The translations under genes and the position numbers were made by a program. This document shows, piece after piece, positions 1 to 11,800 of a stretch of 64,000 nt of DNA (its first letter is position 1; every line of letters starts with the position of its first letter). This stretch comes from Paramacrobiotus metropolitanus (lineage: Eukaryota; Tardigrada; Eutardigrada; Parachela; Macrobiotidae). A model generated the notes under the pieces. The model saw only the letters and a list, made by a program, of their open reading frames with translations, did no database searches and was not told where the DNA came from. The stretch covers positions 806,001-870,000 of the forward strand of contig NW_026570259.1 of assembly GCF_019649055.1 (NCBI RefSeq), given 5' to 3'.

Positions 1-963
1 AACGATCGCCAGTGTAGTGGGTAAAGGGGCCGGATGCGCCGCGTCGGGCTACATCTCCAGTAAATTTGCCGCAGTGGGACTGCACGAAGCTTTAGAAATG
101 GAGCTGAGGATGCTGAGACGAACCGGGATCCACATGACGCTGGTTTGCCCCGGCTTGGTTTCCACCGGCCTTTTCGAAGGCGCAGAATACAAGTATGCAC
201 TTTATAATATAATATGTTTCCTACAGCTGCTTTTGGAAACCTGTTAGTAATTACGAGTACTCGTTGTGAAAATTCGGAATTTCCGAGTCCATAATTGTTT
301 TACTTCTGGCTGATTTAGTAATCCAGTCACTTGCGTTGATGATGTTATACCTGATCTTAGTAGTTTTTGTGTTCCTCGATGTTTTTAATTTTGCGATCAT
401 TATGTAGGTTTCCCCGGTTAGTTCCGGTGCTTGACGCGGATAAGCTAGCCGAAGATGTTGTTGACACTGTTTTGCGCAATGGCCATCTGGTGATTACTCC
501 TTTCATGGCTGAACTCGGGGTTAGAGTCAAAAGGTGAGTGCCGTCCATTCACTTCGTCTGCGTCCAAAAAGTTATGTTATTGAGCGAAGTCCAAATCGCA
601 TTGCCTGCACCTTTGATTATCGTCGCGCAATGAAATGGACGCACTTTGATCACGTATGTGTATTGTGATTTTGTGCGGCACGGCGCTTCTGCTTTCAGAA
701 CACGATCTTGTAGTCATTTTGGTTATGCATTCAGTTCATCTGCTTATATTACGTATCTAAGGTGTCGTTAGTCGAATTGCTCTCATTATTGTCAGTGGCC
801 ACATCATACCAAATTAGCTTATTGTACGCTGCGTGACGCTTCCCTTTTTGTTTGTAGCCTGCTTCCGGTGAAAGCGTGCAATGCCGTTATGGACTTTGCC
901 GGTGCCACGACAATGCTCAATACATTCCGCGGCAGACAAACCACTACCACTGCTATTTCCTGA
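1..963 (+). CDS. SDR16C-type short-chain dehydrogenase/reductase (retinol/17-beta-hydroxysteroid dehydrogenase), 3' end
   Basis: Only the last three exons are present: up to 192, 408-533 and 858-963 (stop TGA). Phases agree across both introns, which start GTATGC and GTGAGT. The first exon carries the SDR catalytic YxxxK motif (SGYISSKFAA) and the following helix GLHEALEMEL, then the segment VCPGLVSTGLF. The later exons give the substrate-side C-terminus, with LVPVLDADKLAEDVV. This pattern is typical of the SDR16C group (RDH10, SDR16C5, HSD17B11/13), membrane-associated NAD(P)-dependent oxidoreductases of retinoids or steroids. The Rossmann nucleotide-binding half lies left of the window. The substrate cannot be told from the sequence. 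Confidence 0.85.
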
Positions 964-1452
964 GAATGATTCTCATAGCAGGCTCTCTGCACACCTCTGA
1001 CGTTCGATAATACTGGAGGAATTCTTAATGCCTTATGCATGCGGTATTGGTTATTTTGTATGTGTTTGCTCAAACCCCAGTGATATAGAATTTTTAAACT
1101 TTTGTCGCGTAACGCATTAAGTACTTTATTGGCATTTTTTAAAGATGTATGTACGCGGATTTCCAAATTACACAGGAAGTACACATCCCCTTTTTTATTT
1201 AAAATTTTGCAAAGGCATTTCAGTTTTTATTACAAATTTTGCAAAGGCGTTGAACAATGAACAATTTTTGTTTTGGAAGTCCTCAGTCCAAGATTAAACT
1301 CGTTAACCGAATGCTTTGGAAACCAATAAGAATCAAAACTGGAAGATAAAACATGAAAGCGCTGCTTAGAACGAGATACAACAACGTACAACAACAGTAA
1401 CAAACACTTGACAATCAAACAAATTTGAACAAAAATAACCAAAAGGCATGCT
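964..1452. other. Convergent intergenic spacer
   Basis: About 490 bp between the 3' end of the SDR gene and the 3' end of MED27 on the other strand. It is AT-rich and presumably holds both 3' UTRs. Open frames here show no family motif. Confidence 0.5.
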
Positions 1453-4400
1453 TCAAAAAGTTGTAAATGTGGCCATTCTGCACGACTCATGATAGGGCTC
1501 GAATCGTTTATAGTCCCTCCATGTGGAGGGCATGCCGCGATCGAGATATTTACCACATTTCCGACAGGGAAGACTGAACAATGTTGCAAGGGAATTCAAC
1601 CAGATCTGAAAAGAAAGAATACGCCTGAATTTTGATTCTCCGTGTCTCCCTCAATTAATCAAAATTCAACGATACAGGACCTGTACTACACACTCACGAA
1701 ATGCGTTCCAGAACATCATTAAAATTTTAATACTATTAACATCGATTATGTGTTCCCGAACTTCATTTCGTGTTTATTTCATTGCCTGTTCGGCAGTACT
1801 ATACAGTGGCATATGGACTGCGTACCAGGTAAGGCTTCAACACATGATCCGGATTTAAAGGATTGCAGAAATACAGGAGAGCGGAAGTAGCGTTGTTAGT
1901 CAGAATACGGTAGACTTCAAATTCAGAGGGCGACCACAGGTCCAAAGGCCGCAAAGATTTCGGCTCAAGGTTGAAATTCTCCTCGATGCCGCGGATATTG
2001 ATCGCCTCAATCATAATGCCGCGCATGAAAATCACAGCGCGGAAACTACGGTCAATAACGACCTGAAACAACCGTGACGGGTGCAGTAACTGTAAGGAAC
2101 ATTCTGTCATTCTATATGATTGCATCCTTCGCACAATTACTATATTAATAAATTTTTTCCTTACTGCAACAAAGAAAATCGAACAGAAGTTACCGTCAGT
2201 GTTCAAAATTTAGAAAATAGATACGATAATTGCATAAACACAACACTTATACGTATAATATCAGTAATGCCGGTATAAATGCCTGACCGTAACGCGACCA
2301 GTGTGGGCTTACTTCGATGACCGTTCCCATCGCCGGTAGAAAATTCACGGTAAAATGCAGAGCAGGTAGTTGAAGAGTGCGCATAAACTGCTCCAGCCAT
2401 TTCCGTACACTAAAACAAGAACGGATGTTCGTTTTAAGCTTACGATAAGTTGGTCGAACGGACATCACCAATAGCGCTCGTCAATACAAACAGCACAAAT
2501 GCAACGCTGAAGTGCACCGGTAATATCCAGCATCCTACTCCTTCCTATGTACAGTATACCAAAATACCAAACAAGAAAGACGTTCCCGAAAACTAGGGTA
2601 GAAATTCAGAGTACTTTTGGGGCGAATTTGAAATAATCAGAAATTAAATTTGAAACCGAAAAGTAATTATATAAAATTTTTCTTCGGAAATCTTCGTCGT
2701 TTTATGCAAGGAAATTAACTCCAGAAATAGAATAAGCGATGTTTTCTTCAGTTTTGAATTTATCACATCGAACTGTGCGTTGATTGATGGTTATTTCTTG
2801 ACTCAAAATCACTTAAAAAAATAATTTTATTTATTAAGAAAAATAACTTGTTATTTTGACGGTTTCAAACGCAAAGGTTTGACTTGGAAATTATTAAAGA
2901 TTTAAAGAATGAAATGAAGAATGTTTGATTCCAAACCTACCGAAAACTGCGTACGAAATATTACCTTGGGTACCTAATTCACTTGCAATTACCTACATAA
3001 TTTCATAAAGAGCAAGCACTCCAACTACTAACATGAAGTAAGTCATTCTGCACTGCACGTACGTTTCGTTCATTAACAAGCTTCCCTTTCCCGATCGCGA
3101 TCCCACCATCTGGGACGATTTGCGGAATGAGTGCGCGCTCAAAGAATTCCAGGCCGTTAACGAATACTCGCGATACTAAATTGCGAAACACAAAACAGCG
3201 GTCAACAAAAACGTGCGCCAACCAGTATTCGTACGTAACTGCGAGTCTATAGTACTGTATGTTACAATTAGACACTACAGGCATGCCGCCTTACGACCGC
3301 GATATTAAACCGTACAAACCTGCAGGCGCAGGCGCAATCGAAAAAGAACCGAAACTCATTCACGCAGACAATTTACATCCACCGTACACGATCATGTGAA
3401 GCGTAGACCGAAATCAGCTCCTCATATAAATCCTTATACACCGGATTATCCTCCGCGGAGGCGTCGTGGTCTCTCTTAATGTCGCTGGAAATCGAGGTCA
3501 GAAAGGCAGAGGTACCTAAACTGCATACGGGCGCCGCCGGGATCGCACTCAAGGATTTTTCCACGTCTCTGCAAAAGTCACGTTGATTACATCATCCACA
3601 CCATTTCAAAACGTCATAATTTTGTTAAGTGTAGAGAACAAAATTATTGAAACATCTAAAAGACCACTCAGGCAAAAATTTCGAAGCGTCCAAGACGGAA
3701 CGAAAATGTAAAACAATATCCACACAGTACGAAAATCATGCTCAAGCAATATATTTTTTTTCTATTCCAGAGCAATCCCCAAAAAAAGAATAAGCTTGCA
3801 CATAATTCATATAATGACACTTAATCAAGAGACTAAGAGATTCAAATAATTAAGGAAAGAAAAACGGTTATATTATGACTATCAACTGATGCTCAGTTCT
3901 CCACAGATTATAAGTATTTACATGCTTCGGAAATTTATTCAACGACTTATAAATACTTGCACTTGCTGGTAACTAAAACGGGCATGCTCTAATTGCACTC
4001 TTCATATTTATGTCTGCTAATACAGTACTGCTCTAGGTGTTTCGCATCTTTAATCGCACTGACGTTTAACACTTAACATAATATATGTAGACATATTTAA
4101 TTAAGTACACTTTTTTATATTAAGATAAGAACATTAAGTATACCTAATAGTGATGAGTGAAAATGAAAACTAAATGTATGTTTCAATTGAAGGAATTACA
4201 ATTATTATTAGTTGTTATAGTGAAGACAAAAATTGTACAAAAGGCAGCCCAAAACAATGAATACAGATATATGAATTATTGAACATCGGAATATATAAGT
4301 GGCTTACGAAAGACTGCTTTGAATGTGCAACAAGGCATCCTGAAAGGCGCTGACAGCATCGTCAAATGGTAGATCATTTTCTCCGCTATCCACCAACAGT

Positions 4401-4519
4401 GTCAGCAACCGATCACTTGCGGCCGTCCGAGCAGCGATACTGCGCTCTAGTTCGGTTAAAGAGGAAAGAGCTTCGTTGAGAACTCCGGGAACCAGTTTGC
4501 TGCTTTGCTCGGACGCCAT
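1453..4519 (-). CDS. MED27: Mediator complex subunit 27
   Basis: Exons on the minus strand: 4308-4519 (start), 3388-3568, about 3063-3254, about 2253-2438, about 1805-2062 and 1453-1605 (stop). Phases agree throughout, giving about 393 residues; animal MED27 is nearer 310. The N-terminus has the family's helical start ending in FQDALLHIQSSLSDVEKSL. Next come NPVYKDLYEELISVY and a core with RAVIFMRGIMIEA, DLWSPSEFEVYRILTNNATSALLYF and HVLKPYL. The last exon holds the Cys-containing C-terminal domain: LPCRKCGKYL, STWRDYKRFEPYHESCR. MED27 belongs to the upper tail of Mediator, the nuclear coactivator of RNA polymerase II. The third and fourth exons match human MED27 least well, and their boundaries are the least certain; the fifth could start at 2089 instead. 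Confidence 0.82.
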
Positions 4520-5480
4520 TCCACAATAATTGCTGAATTGGCATCATACCACGCTCAAAACTCGGTGTAGGTCTAACCGTAAATGGCGCCCATCCACCAT
4601 ATCGATAATTCGCCAATTAAGGAAATTCCCAGATGCAGGCCTTGGTGGGGTTTACTCTAATGATACGAAGTATTGATCGCCAAAAACTACATATTTAACT
4701 CTACGTCAAAGCCACAATATTCGATTCTGTCATTCATCGTTTTTAACTTGCACTTTTTTGTATCGGCCGCAGTCTGGAATTGGATTGTATTCTTGTTAGT
4801 CAGCCTCCTGGGAGGCGGTGTGATATCACCCATGAAGCAGTCCTAGCAGGGCGGCCGACTACTTCCGGTTCTAATTTGCCCAACGACCGTAAAATGTCAT
4901 TGCTTCCTAATTATACAAGTAAGTTATTAACACATAATTGTGCATGTTTACTGATTTGTACGTCTTGGTCGCCTATTAATAAAGTTCCTTTCAGTAAGTA
5001 CAGCAACTTGACGACTGAACAGTGGACATGGACGTAAACATGCTTTAAAATTCGCCATAACACGGCCAAAAGGTTTTTGTACGAATATAAATACTTACTA
5101 CCTAGTTCATAAAAATTACTTCATGCGGAAGCGGCGCTGGGCTATCCGAAGAAAACTGATAAGCCCTCAAAACTGGGACTGCCGTTCTCAAAGCCGATAC
5201 ATGTATATTAGGAAGACAAGTAATGCAGATATAAGTTTACGTACTACTCTTTGATTCAGTTTTAATAATTATTAATTTTATATTTTCTAACGAGCAACGC
5301 AAATCGTGACATAATTTGACAGAAAACAGCCCCACCGGAAATCTTTGGTATGCAGACACAAAATTAACCCAAAAAGACTATAAAAAATCAAATTAAAAAT
5401 CTCAGGAAAAAGTATCACTCCGCTGCTCGTTCTCCGGCGCAGACAGGGTCGAAAGAAATGAACTGTTTTTGACTAGGCGA
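4520..5480. other. Intergenic region 5' of MED27 and 3' of the Gly-rich peptide gene
   Basis: About 960 bp. The start of MED27 lies at 4517-4519, so its promoter should be in the left part. An 85-codon open frame at 4780-5037 (+) has no recognisable motif or splice support, and I do not annotate it. Nothing else stands out. Confidence 0.5.
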
Positions 5481-5863
5481 CTATTTCTTTTTGTATCCCC
5501 ATCCGCCGCCATAACCGCCAAAATCGCCGAATCCACCGAATCCGAAGCCACCACCAAACCATGGGTATCCGAATCCTCCAAACCAGGGAAATCCCAGGCC
5601 CCAACCGCCCAGAAACGGATATCCCAATCCCCATCCCAAATCATAGCCGAACCCTCCGTATCCGCCACCGCCACCGTAGAAGTCACCTCCCCAGCCGCCG
5701 CCACCGCAAACCGACGCTATAAACCCAAAAATTTAAACCCAAAAATTTAAATGATTAATGCCACATTATTTAAAGTATTCTTATCCTGATCACCGGTTAA
5801 GGAGTCGCTTGTCTTACCGAGCAAAGCGCAGGCGATGACCAGCATCACGGCTACGGAACGCAT
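5481..5863 (-). CDS. Secreted glycine/aromatic-rich small peptide
   Basis: Two exons, 5818-5863 (ATG) and 5481-5716 (stop TAG), encode 93 residues. The intron starts GTAAGA, ends TTTATAG and contains a 14-bp direct repeat (AAACCCAAAAATTT twice). Residues 1-15 form a signal peptide (MRSVAVMLVIACALL). The rest is dominated by Gly with Trp, Phe and Tyr in blocks such as GGWGGDFYGGG and WFGGFGYPWFGGG, ending in Lys-Lys-Lys. This composition recalls Gly-rich secreted peptides of ecdysozoans (nematode neuropeptide-like/antimicrobial YGGW-type peptides, or cuticle proteins). I cannot assign one of these roles. A TATA-like box lies about 100 bp upstream, which suggests a strongly regulated gene. Confidence 0.72.
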
Positions 5864-5961
5864 CTTCTTATTCGGTGTCACACTAAACCTTGTACAGTAA
5901 ATAGTGGGGATGCAGTAGAATATTGAGTCTATTCACTGGATCCTTGAACGGTTAAAGGCAT

Positions 5962-5968
5962 TTATATA
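5962..5968 (-). promoter_or_regulatory. TATA-like box of the Gly-rich peptide gene
   Basis: The minus strand reads TATATAAA-like sequence about 100 bp upstream of the ATG at 5863. This is a reasonable distance for a TATA box plus a short 5' UTR. Confidence 0.4.
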
Positions 5969-8830
5969 CCAAAAGTCTACTGCAAAATATTGCCCTGAAC
6001 TATCCGCCTGCTTTTTAAGTTTCGTAACACTGACAGTAATAATAATGTTACAAAACTACCGGATTCTCACGTAATCTTAATGATTTTACTCTTCTGAATT
6101 CATAGCGAGAATTGTGTATGTAGGTAATTGGATTTGTCATATAGTATAGTGTACAATTACATTATGTACCGGTAAATACGCGTCCCGCAGCACAGCTTCC
6201 GTAAGCAGCAATATTGTATTGTACATGTGTAAATTATCAGTGCCCATCGGGTACAACAGCAATCCACTGTGCCGCACAATATTCTTAACACTGTCCATTG
6301 CCGAACTCTGCAGACTATAAACAACTAACAGTAAGTAAGATTTTTTTTTACAATCGGAAGATTCTTTATCCGCAAATTGTTAGCGTTAAATCGAACGTGG
6401 CGCTGCATTGCACATGCCGCTTATAACTTGGTCCTAACTCCCAACATTGTACGATTACATGGTTACAGTACCGGTGTGGCGGTGTATAATGCATCAGCTA
6501 CATTGTGTACATTAACTAACCAGTTATTAGTAGCTAGCAAGTAATATTAGTATTTTTATCCATTATCGTTCGCATGCTTAAATTTCAGCTTGCTGATCAA
6601 GTATGTGCGTATAATATCACAAAAATTTATATACGTAAACGTTAAACTGTTTTGTGACACTAGTCTGTACACGTATAGTCTGTTTTTACAATAGTATTCG
6701 TAATGCAGTTATGACCCTAAAATCAATGAGATGTACTTACAGAACTCCTCACGGCTAAAATGTTGCTTTAGAACTGTTAATTGGCGGCTTTCAACAGTTA
6801 TTGTTGAATGCTATGTTATTTAATAACGCGCTATATTTTTATTGCTAGTGTTTTTTTCGATCACATAATCAGATTCTGAAAAATGATGCAAGATCAAGCG
6901 TAGCAAGATTGCATAAAAATTACTACTCTAGAGTATGCCTGTGGTGTATAGATTCAATATACATTCGCGCATTCAAACTTGTAAAGTTGTGCATCTGAAA
7001 TTCGACCACAAAAAATATTAATAATCAGATGTATCTTGTATGTACAATGCTTTCATGGTTGGATAGGTACTACTGTGTCTAACGGTAGAAACGGCATCAG
7101 TTTTTTAGCTTGGGACTAATAGTTCCCACAATAATTATAATTATGGCGTTATGACACGCGTCCGTTGACCCATCACATTTATCAACGGCAGTAACGATCT
7201 GTTCATCGTCAGTTACCTACGCACCGTCTGCACTCTGTAGACTGTATCAGTCTGTATGTACAATATACCGTCTTACCACAAAAAATGTCTGCATGCTTAC
7301 TACTGCATGCTTACTGCACAAAAAATACTACAATAATTTTATGCTGCTGCTTTTTATAGATTGCCGTTGTAGAAGGAATGATTCGAAGAGATTAATAATT
7401 GTTATTATGCACATATTTTGTCAATGATTATGTATATACTGTATAAATATCCTACATTCATGTTTGTGTACCGATCCCTGCGGGTTTTACAAAATACTTT
7501 ATTGATTACACTTCAAACACGTAATTTTAAACAGAGTGACAGCTTATCATTTTTCTGCGGCGTCAACACCTGCTAGGTTAAGATTAACGGTTATCTACTC
7601 GTAGGTACCTATTACCTACAGAGTACCTCGTAGGTGTAATAGTGTTTCCTAAAACACGGATGTTTCATACGCGTACAACTTTGGGGAAATTTTGATTGCT
7701 TTGCGATGGCACTGCAGAGCGTATAGTGCAATAATATTGTAAGATGAAAATCTAACAAATCGCGGTTGATTTGTTGTAAATCAACTCGTTCAAATGCGAG
7801 TATACGTCGAGAGTTTGCTGTATTCTGACAAAAAAAAGACACGGAAAGACGCGGGAAAGTTTGGTCTCAACAGTTTTTGCAGGTTCGCACAATTTCCGGT
7901 TTCACACAGTTTGGAAGAAAACATTTGAAATAGGCTTGACCCTGCATTCAGTCCTCAGCTGCTCGGATAACGTTATTCATACTGTGTAAATTAGATAATT
8001 GTTGTATCGAAATATATTTACATAATTCCTTGTTTTAAGGCTACTCTCAGGAGGCTTTTGACTGGTCGAATGACAGTTATATTTATCTCCAGTAATCACA
8101 TTCCCACAACGAGCCGGTCATCTTGTTTGCCGGCGAACAACGGACCAGTCATGTGTATTGCGAACCCAGGAATTCTAAGTGTAATAAATTATGCTTGAAG
8201 AACTGAAGTTCAGAAAAGTTTTTGATCGTTTGGATAGAACAAAATAGATTAATTCCATTGTATCGCCACAGATACGCCATAGTGTACAAAACTTGCTTAT
8301 ATAGATAGGTACCATATTCAGCTTACTTGTTCAGGTTATTTTTCATTACACTTACTAGTATCTGTACTAAGAAGTATATATTTACAGTTAAATCACTAAA
8401 ATGGCACAACGACAGAAACAGTTCGAGCAATCCATACATCATAATAACGTATTCAACGTGCAATCGATATAATACATTTTCTCCAACAAAAAATAGAGAA
8501 ACAACGAATGGAACCACCAATCCAGTTTAAAAAAATACTTGTAACAAAAAAGATTTGCTTATTACAAACTCAAAGCGCCGAAAAATTACACATACTGATA
8601 GTAAATTCGTCAACATGATCGAGTAAAGAAAAGATATACTTACATTACTCTTTAATTAGTTGTATTATTGTTAATACAGGCGAAAAGGTAGCCTGCTTTG
8701 AGGAGCGACGGCAGTGCTGCATTAGGTTTTAATCCTCTTCGAGACGTGAGCCGCTGACCTTTGTATGCTGTAATGCTTATAATTTACACGCAATCCGGAG
8801 GGTTGGGCAGATTTGGAATAGCACACGCAG
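5969..8830. other. AT-rich intergenic region
   Basis: About 2.9 kb with no ORF that shows a domain, signal peptide or consistent splicing. A short direct repeat (CTGCATGCTTACT, twice) sits near 7288-7315. The open frames at 7612-7842 (-) and 8327-8530 (both strands) look like chance frames in AT-rich DNA. Confidence 0.5.
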
Positions 8831-11800
8831 TTACGCACTGAGAGCTGATGGTAACAGTGCTTTCACCGCCTGGAACAAGGTGGCCTTCACCTGCAGCACA
8901 TAATAAACAGTCAGTTTTAAGTTGTCCAGCACAACTGTAGTAAATAACAAAAAATAACGTGCTCGAGCTCGTTCTAGAAAATGTTATTACGGGTACAAAA
9001 GAAGGCCATTAACGCAGTCTTGTATATTTCAGGCTTAACTACATGTACAGATAGTAAATAATTACTCATAAGTATCGTTTTTCTGTTTAATAAGCAAAGC
9101 GAAGGTTGCTAATTGCGGCCATCAATTACCAGTTAATTCACCATTGCATTGAATCTGACTGTTTAGGGTACGTTTGCAAGCACGGATAGCAAATTTTCTA
9201 AGTTTCAAAAACATCGACTTCATAATTTCACTTTAGTCAAAGACGATACCTGGAGCTTATCTGCTTTATTCTGAAAATGCCACGGAAGCTGTCGAAATTC
9301 ACTGGCTAAACGGAGGCATTCGCCAACATGCTCGGGCGAAAGAAAGTCCTCTGCCACCTTGATACAACTGTATACATTCCACACCTGCAATTTTATCAAT
9401 TTCAAGGGTAAAACGGACGGAAATGTAATATTAATGACCACGTACAGGCTGTCACATTGAATGCACTATTGATGTATGGTATGAATAGATGTGTTATTTT
9501 TATATTATTAAATTAAGTAAGCGTTCTCACCTGATGCAGCGCGCCAGCTGGTATGAATATAGCATCACCCGCAAACTGAACGATAGTCATGCCCTCCACA
9601 CCGGTTTCCTGCAACAGACGCTGCTGGAGATCTATCGTCAGGAACTCCATCTGACTATGAAGAGGATCATCCCCTTCGTCGCAAAAATTTCCCCCGTGTT
9701 TCGTTAAGAACTGGCGAATCTTAGCCGTATCCGCCGGCTGGTAAATCTGCCACACGGCACCCGGCACAAGACCTTCGCTGAGACGTTTTCTCGTGTTGCT
9801 GTCCAATTTTAAGCCCCAAATAAAATTCTTTGCTTCTAAAAAATTTCAGATTAATTATTTATACCTTCGCTGTGGACTGTGGTTAGCTGCTAAACAAATA
9901 TGAAAGATTAAGAAAATCCGTTTGCACAGAGCCAAGGTGATCGAAATAAATATATGGATAAACAGAAGAAATGAATGCCGACGTAAGTACGTATACCTAG
10001 TATCCGTAGAATAATAGCACGGGGTGCTCACCTCTCAAGTAATATGTGGTTTCGTCAGTCGGCTTGCTAACATTAACTAAAATATTCACGGCGTCACTGA
10101 TGTCCACGTGAAGGTTTGTTGTTGCATGGTCTGGCTGTCCCACCATACCTAAACGCAAGGTTCAATAGCCATACTTTAACGGTAATCAAACTTTGAACCT
10201 ATTGCTGGCAAGATGATAAACTAAATAAACGGCATACACTAATTGTTTTTAGAAATTAGTACTTCTGCAGCAGTCTATTTGCTCAACGCACCAACGAAAA
10301 CCGTCTGCGAGGCAAGACTGTCATCGAAATACAGCCAGAAATTAGTAACTGATTAATCGGCAGAAGAATTGTACGAAAACGTTTTGACCAAAGGAAACAG
10401 CTAAGCTGCCAGCTCAGCTGACAGACCAAAGTAAACAGTTTTAGACAAAGGAGAATAGGCGAATTTTGAAAAGCTAGCAGCGAAGAAAATTAATTCATTC
10501 AGGACAATATTTCCGCTAGTATCGTTTCACAGTTTTAAAATAACATCAGTCAATGGCTGCAGTTGTTTACTTACCATAGGCAATATACATCTTTGGGCCG
10601 AGATCGGGTGGGTTAAAATGTTCCGGCAAATATGACGCCAGGTTTAGGTGACCTTTCTCGCGTGTATAATCGGCTAAAGGAAGGGCTTCACACAATGCTC
10701 GGTGATGATGTGGAAGCGACTCGCTAAACCGGCAATCTGTTGGCCAGTCCTTGATTTTAAGCAGCGATGGAATACCGTTTTTATCCGATATACGGTCTAC
10801 TCAAGAAATAAAACAATAATATTATTAGAATTTCCAAATTTGACACATGACGGTAAGGCTGGATTTTACCTACGACTGCATGTACGACACATATGCTCTT
10901 TAAAAGTATGTCATTATTTTTATTTGCATACCTTTAATTACGGAAAAGCCTTTCCAAAAATCCATGTGTTTTTTTCCGGGTATCAGCTGTTGCGGTCTGG
11001 CACCACAGTCTATTAAATCAACTTTCTGGTCTCCAAATTTATTGGCAAACCAAGAGGGCTGCCACATGCCATGCAGCGGGACGTCTGCATCTGTTAGTGA
11101 TTGCCCTACTTCGGCCACAACAACTGGAAGGCTTTTCGACCAATGGGCTCGAAAGGCTTTAGTATCGATTTCGTTGGTAGATTGCAACAGCAGAACCTTG
11201 CCATCACAGAGAAAATCCTGTTGATCCCAATCAATGTCATCGCCATTATTCTCTACCGACCCAGCGGCAGACATTGCCAAAAACTGGCTAATCCCAGTTT
11301 CCACCAATTGAACAGCTGAAAGAATTCAAAATAAACCTTCCGGTAGACGAAAAGTATATTAGCGTAAGATCGTTTCAGAGGTCACTGTTCGGATTTTAAT
11401 GTGTATTTAAGCAACCATTTTACCTTCAGGTGGAATTAAACGTGTTGGCAAAAAATGGTGATCCGATTGTCCACCGACTGCATGGTTAGCTCTGCCCAGG
11501 ACGCTTCCTGCACGCTTAGAGGGGCATAGCTGCCATCCCAAATTATCGCATGGAGCGCCCAGAACTTCCCCGTTGAGAGATCTCCGGATGCATGCGCCGG
11601 CTGATGCATCTTCGACGTGACTCCGGTCAATGTCTAGAAAAAGTAAATTTCTAGAATTTTTCAGCTAAAAGGAATATAAAGCGAGATGAGGTGAATGTTG
11701 CTGAAAGCACATCCTTAGCTAGCATACCAGCAAACTGTGTGTTCGTCGAGTAGCACTCCGGACACACACAATATCCACAATGCAAGCACACAAAATGCGC

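Noticed and set aside
7612-8530. Several 60-76 codon frames in the 6-8.8 kb region
   Set aside because: AT-rich, on both strands, no signal peptide, splice sites or domain.
11436-11630. The ATG-like frame [10 protein letters not shown] on the minus strand as a coding exon
   Set aside because: Phase continuity from the zinc-finger exon and into the next KDM3 exon requires a different frame of the same DNA (IDRSHVED to [10 protein letters not shown]).
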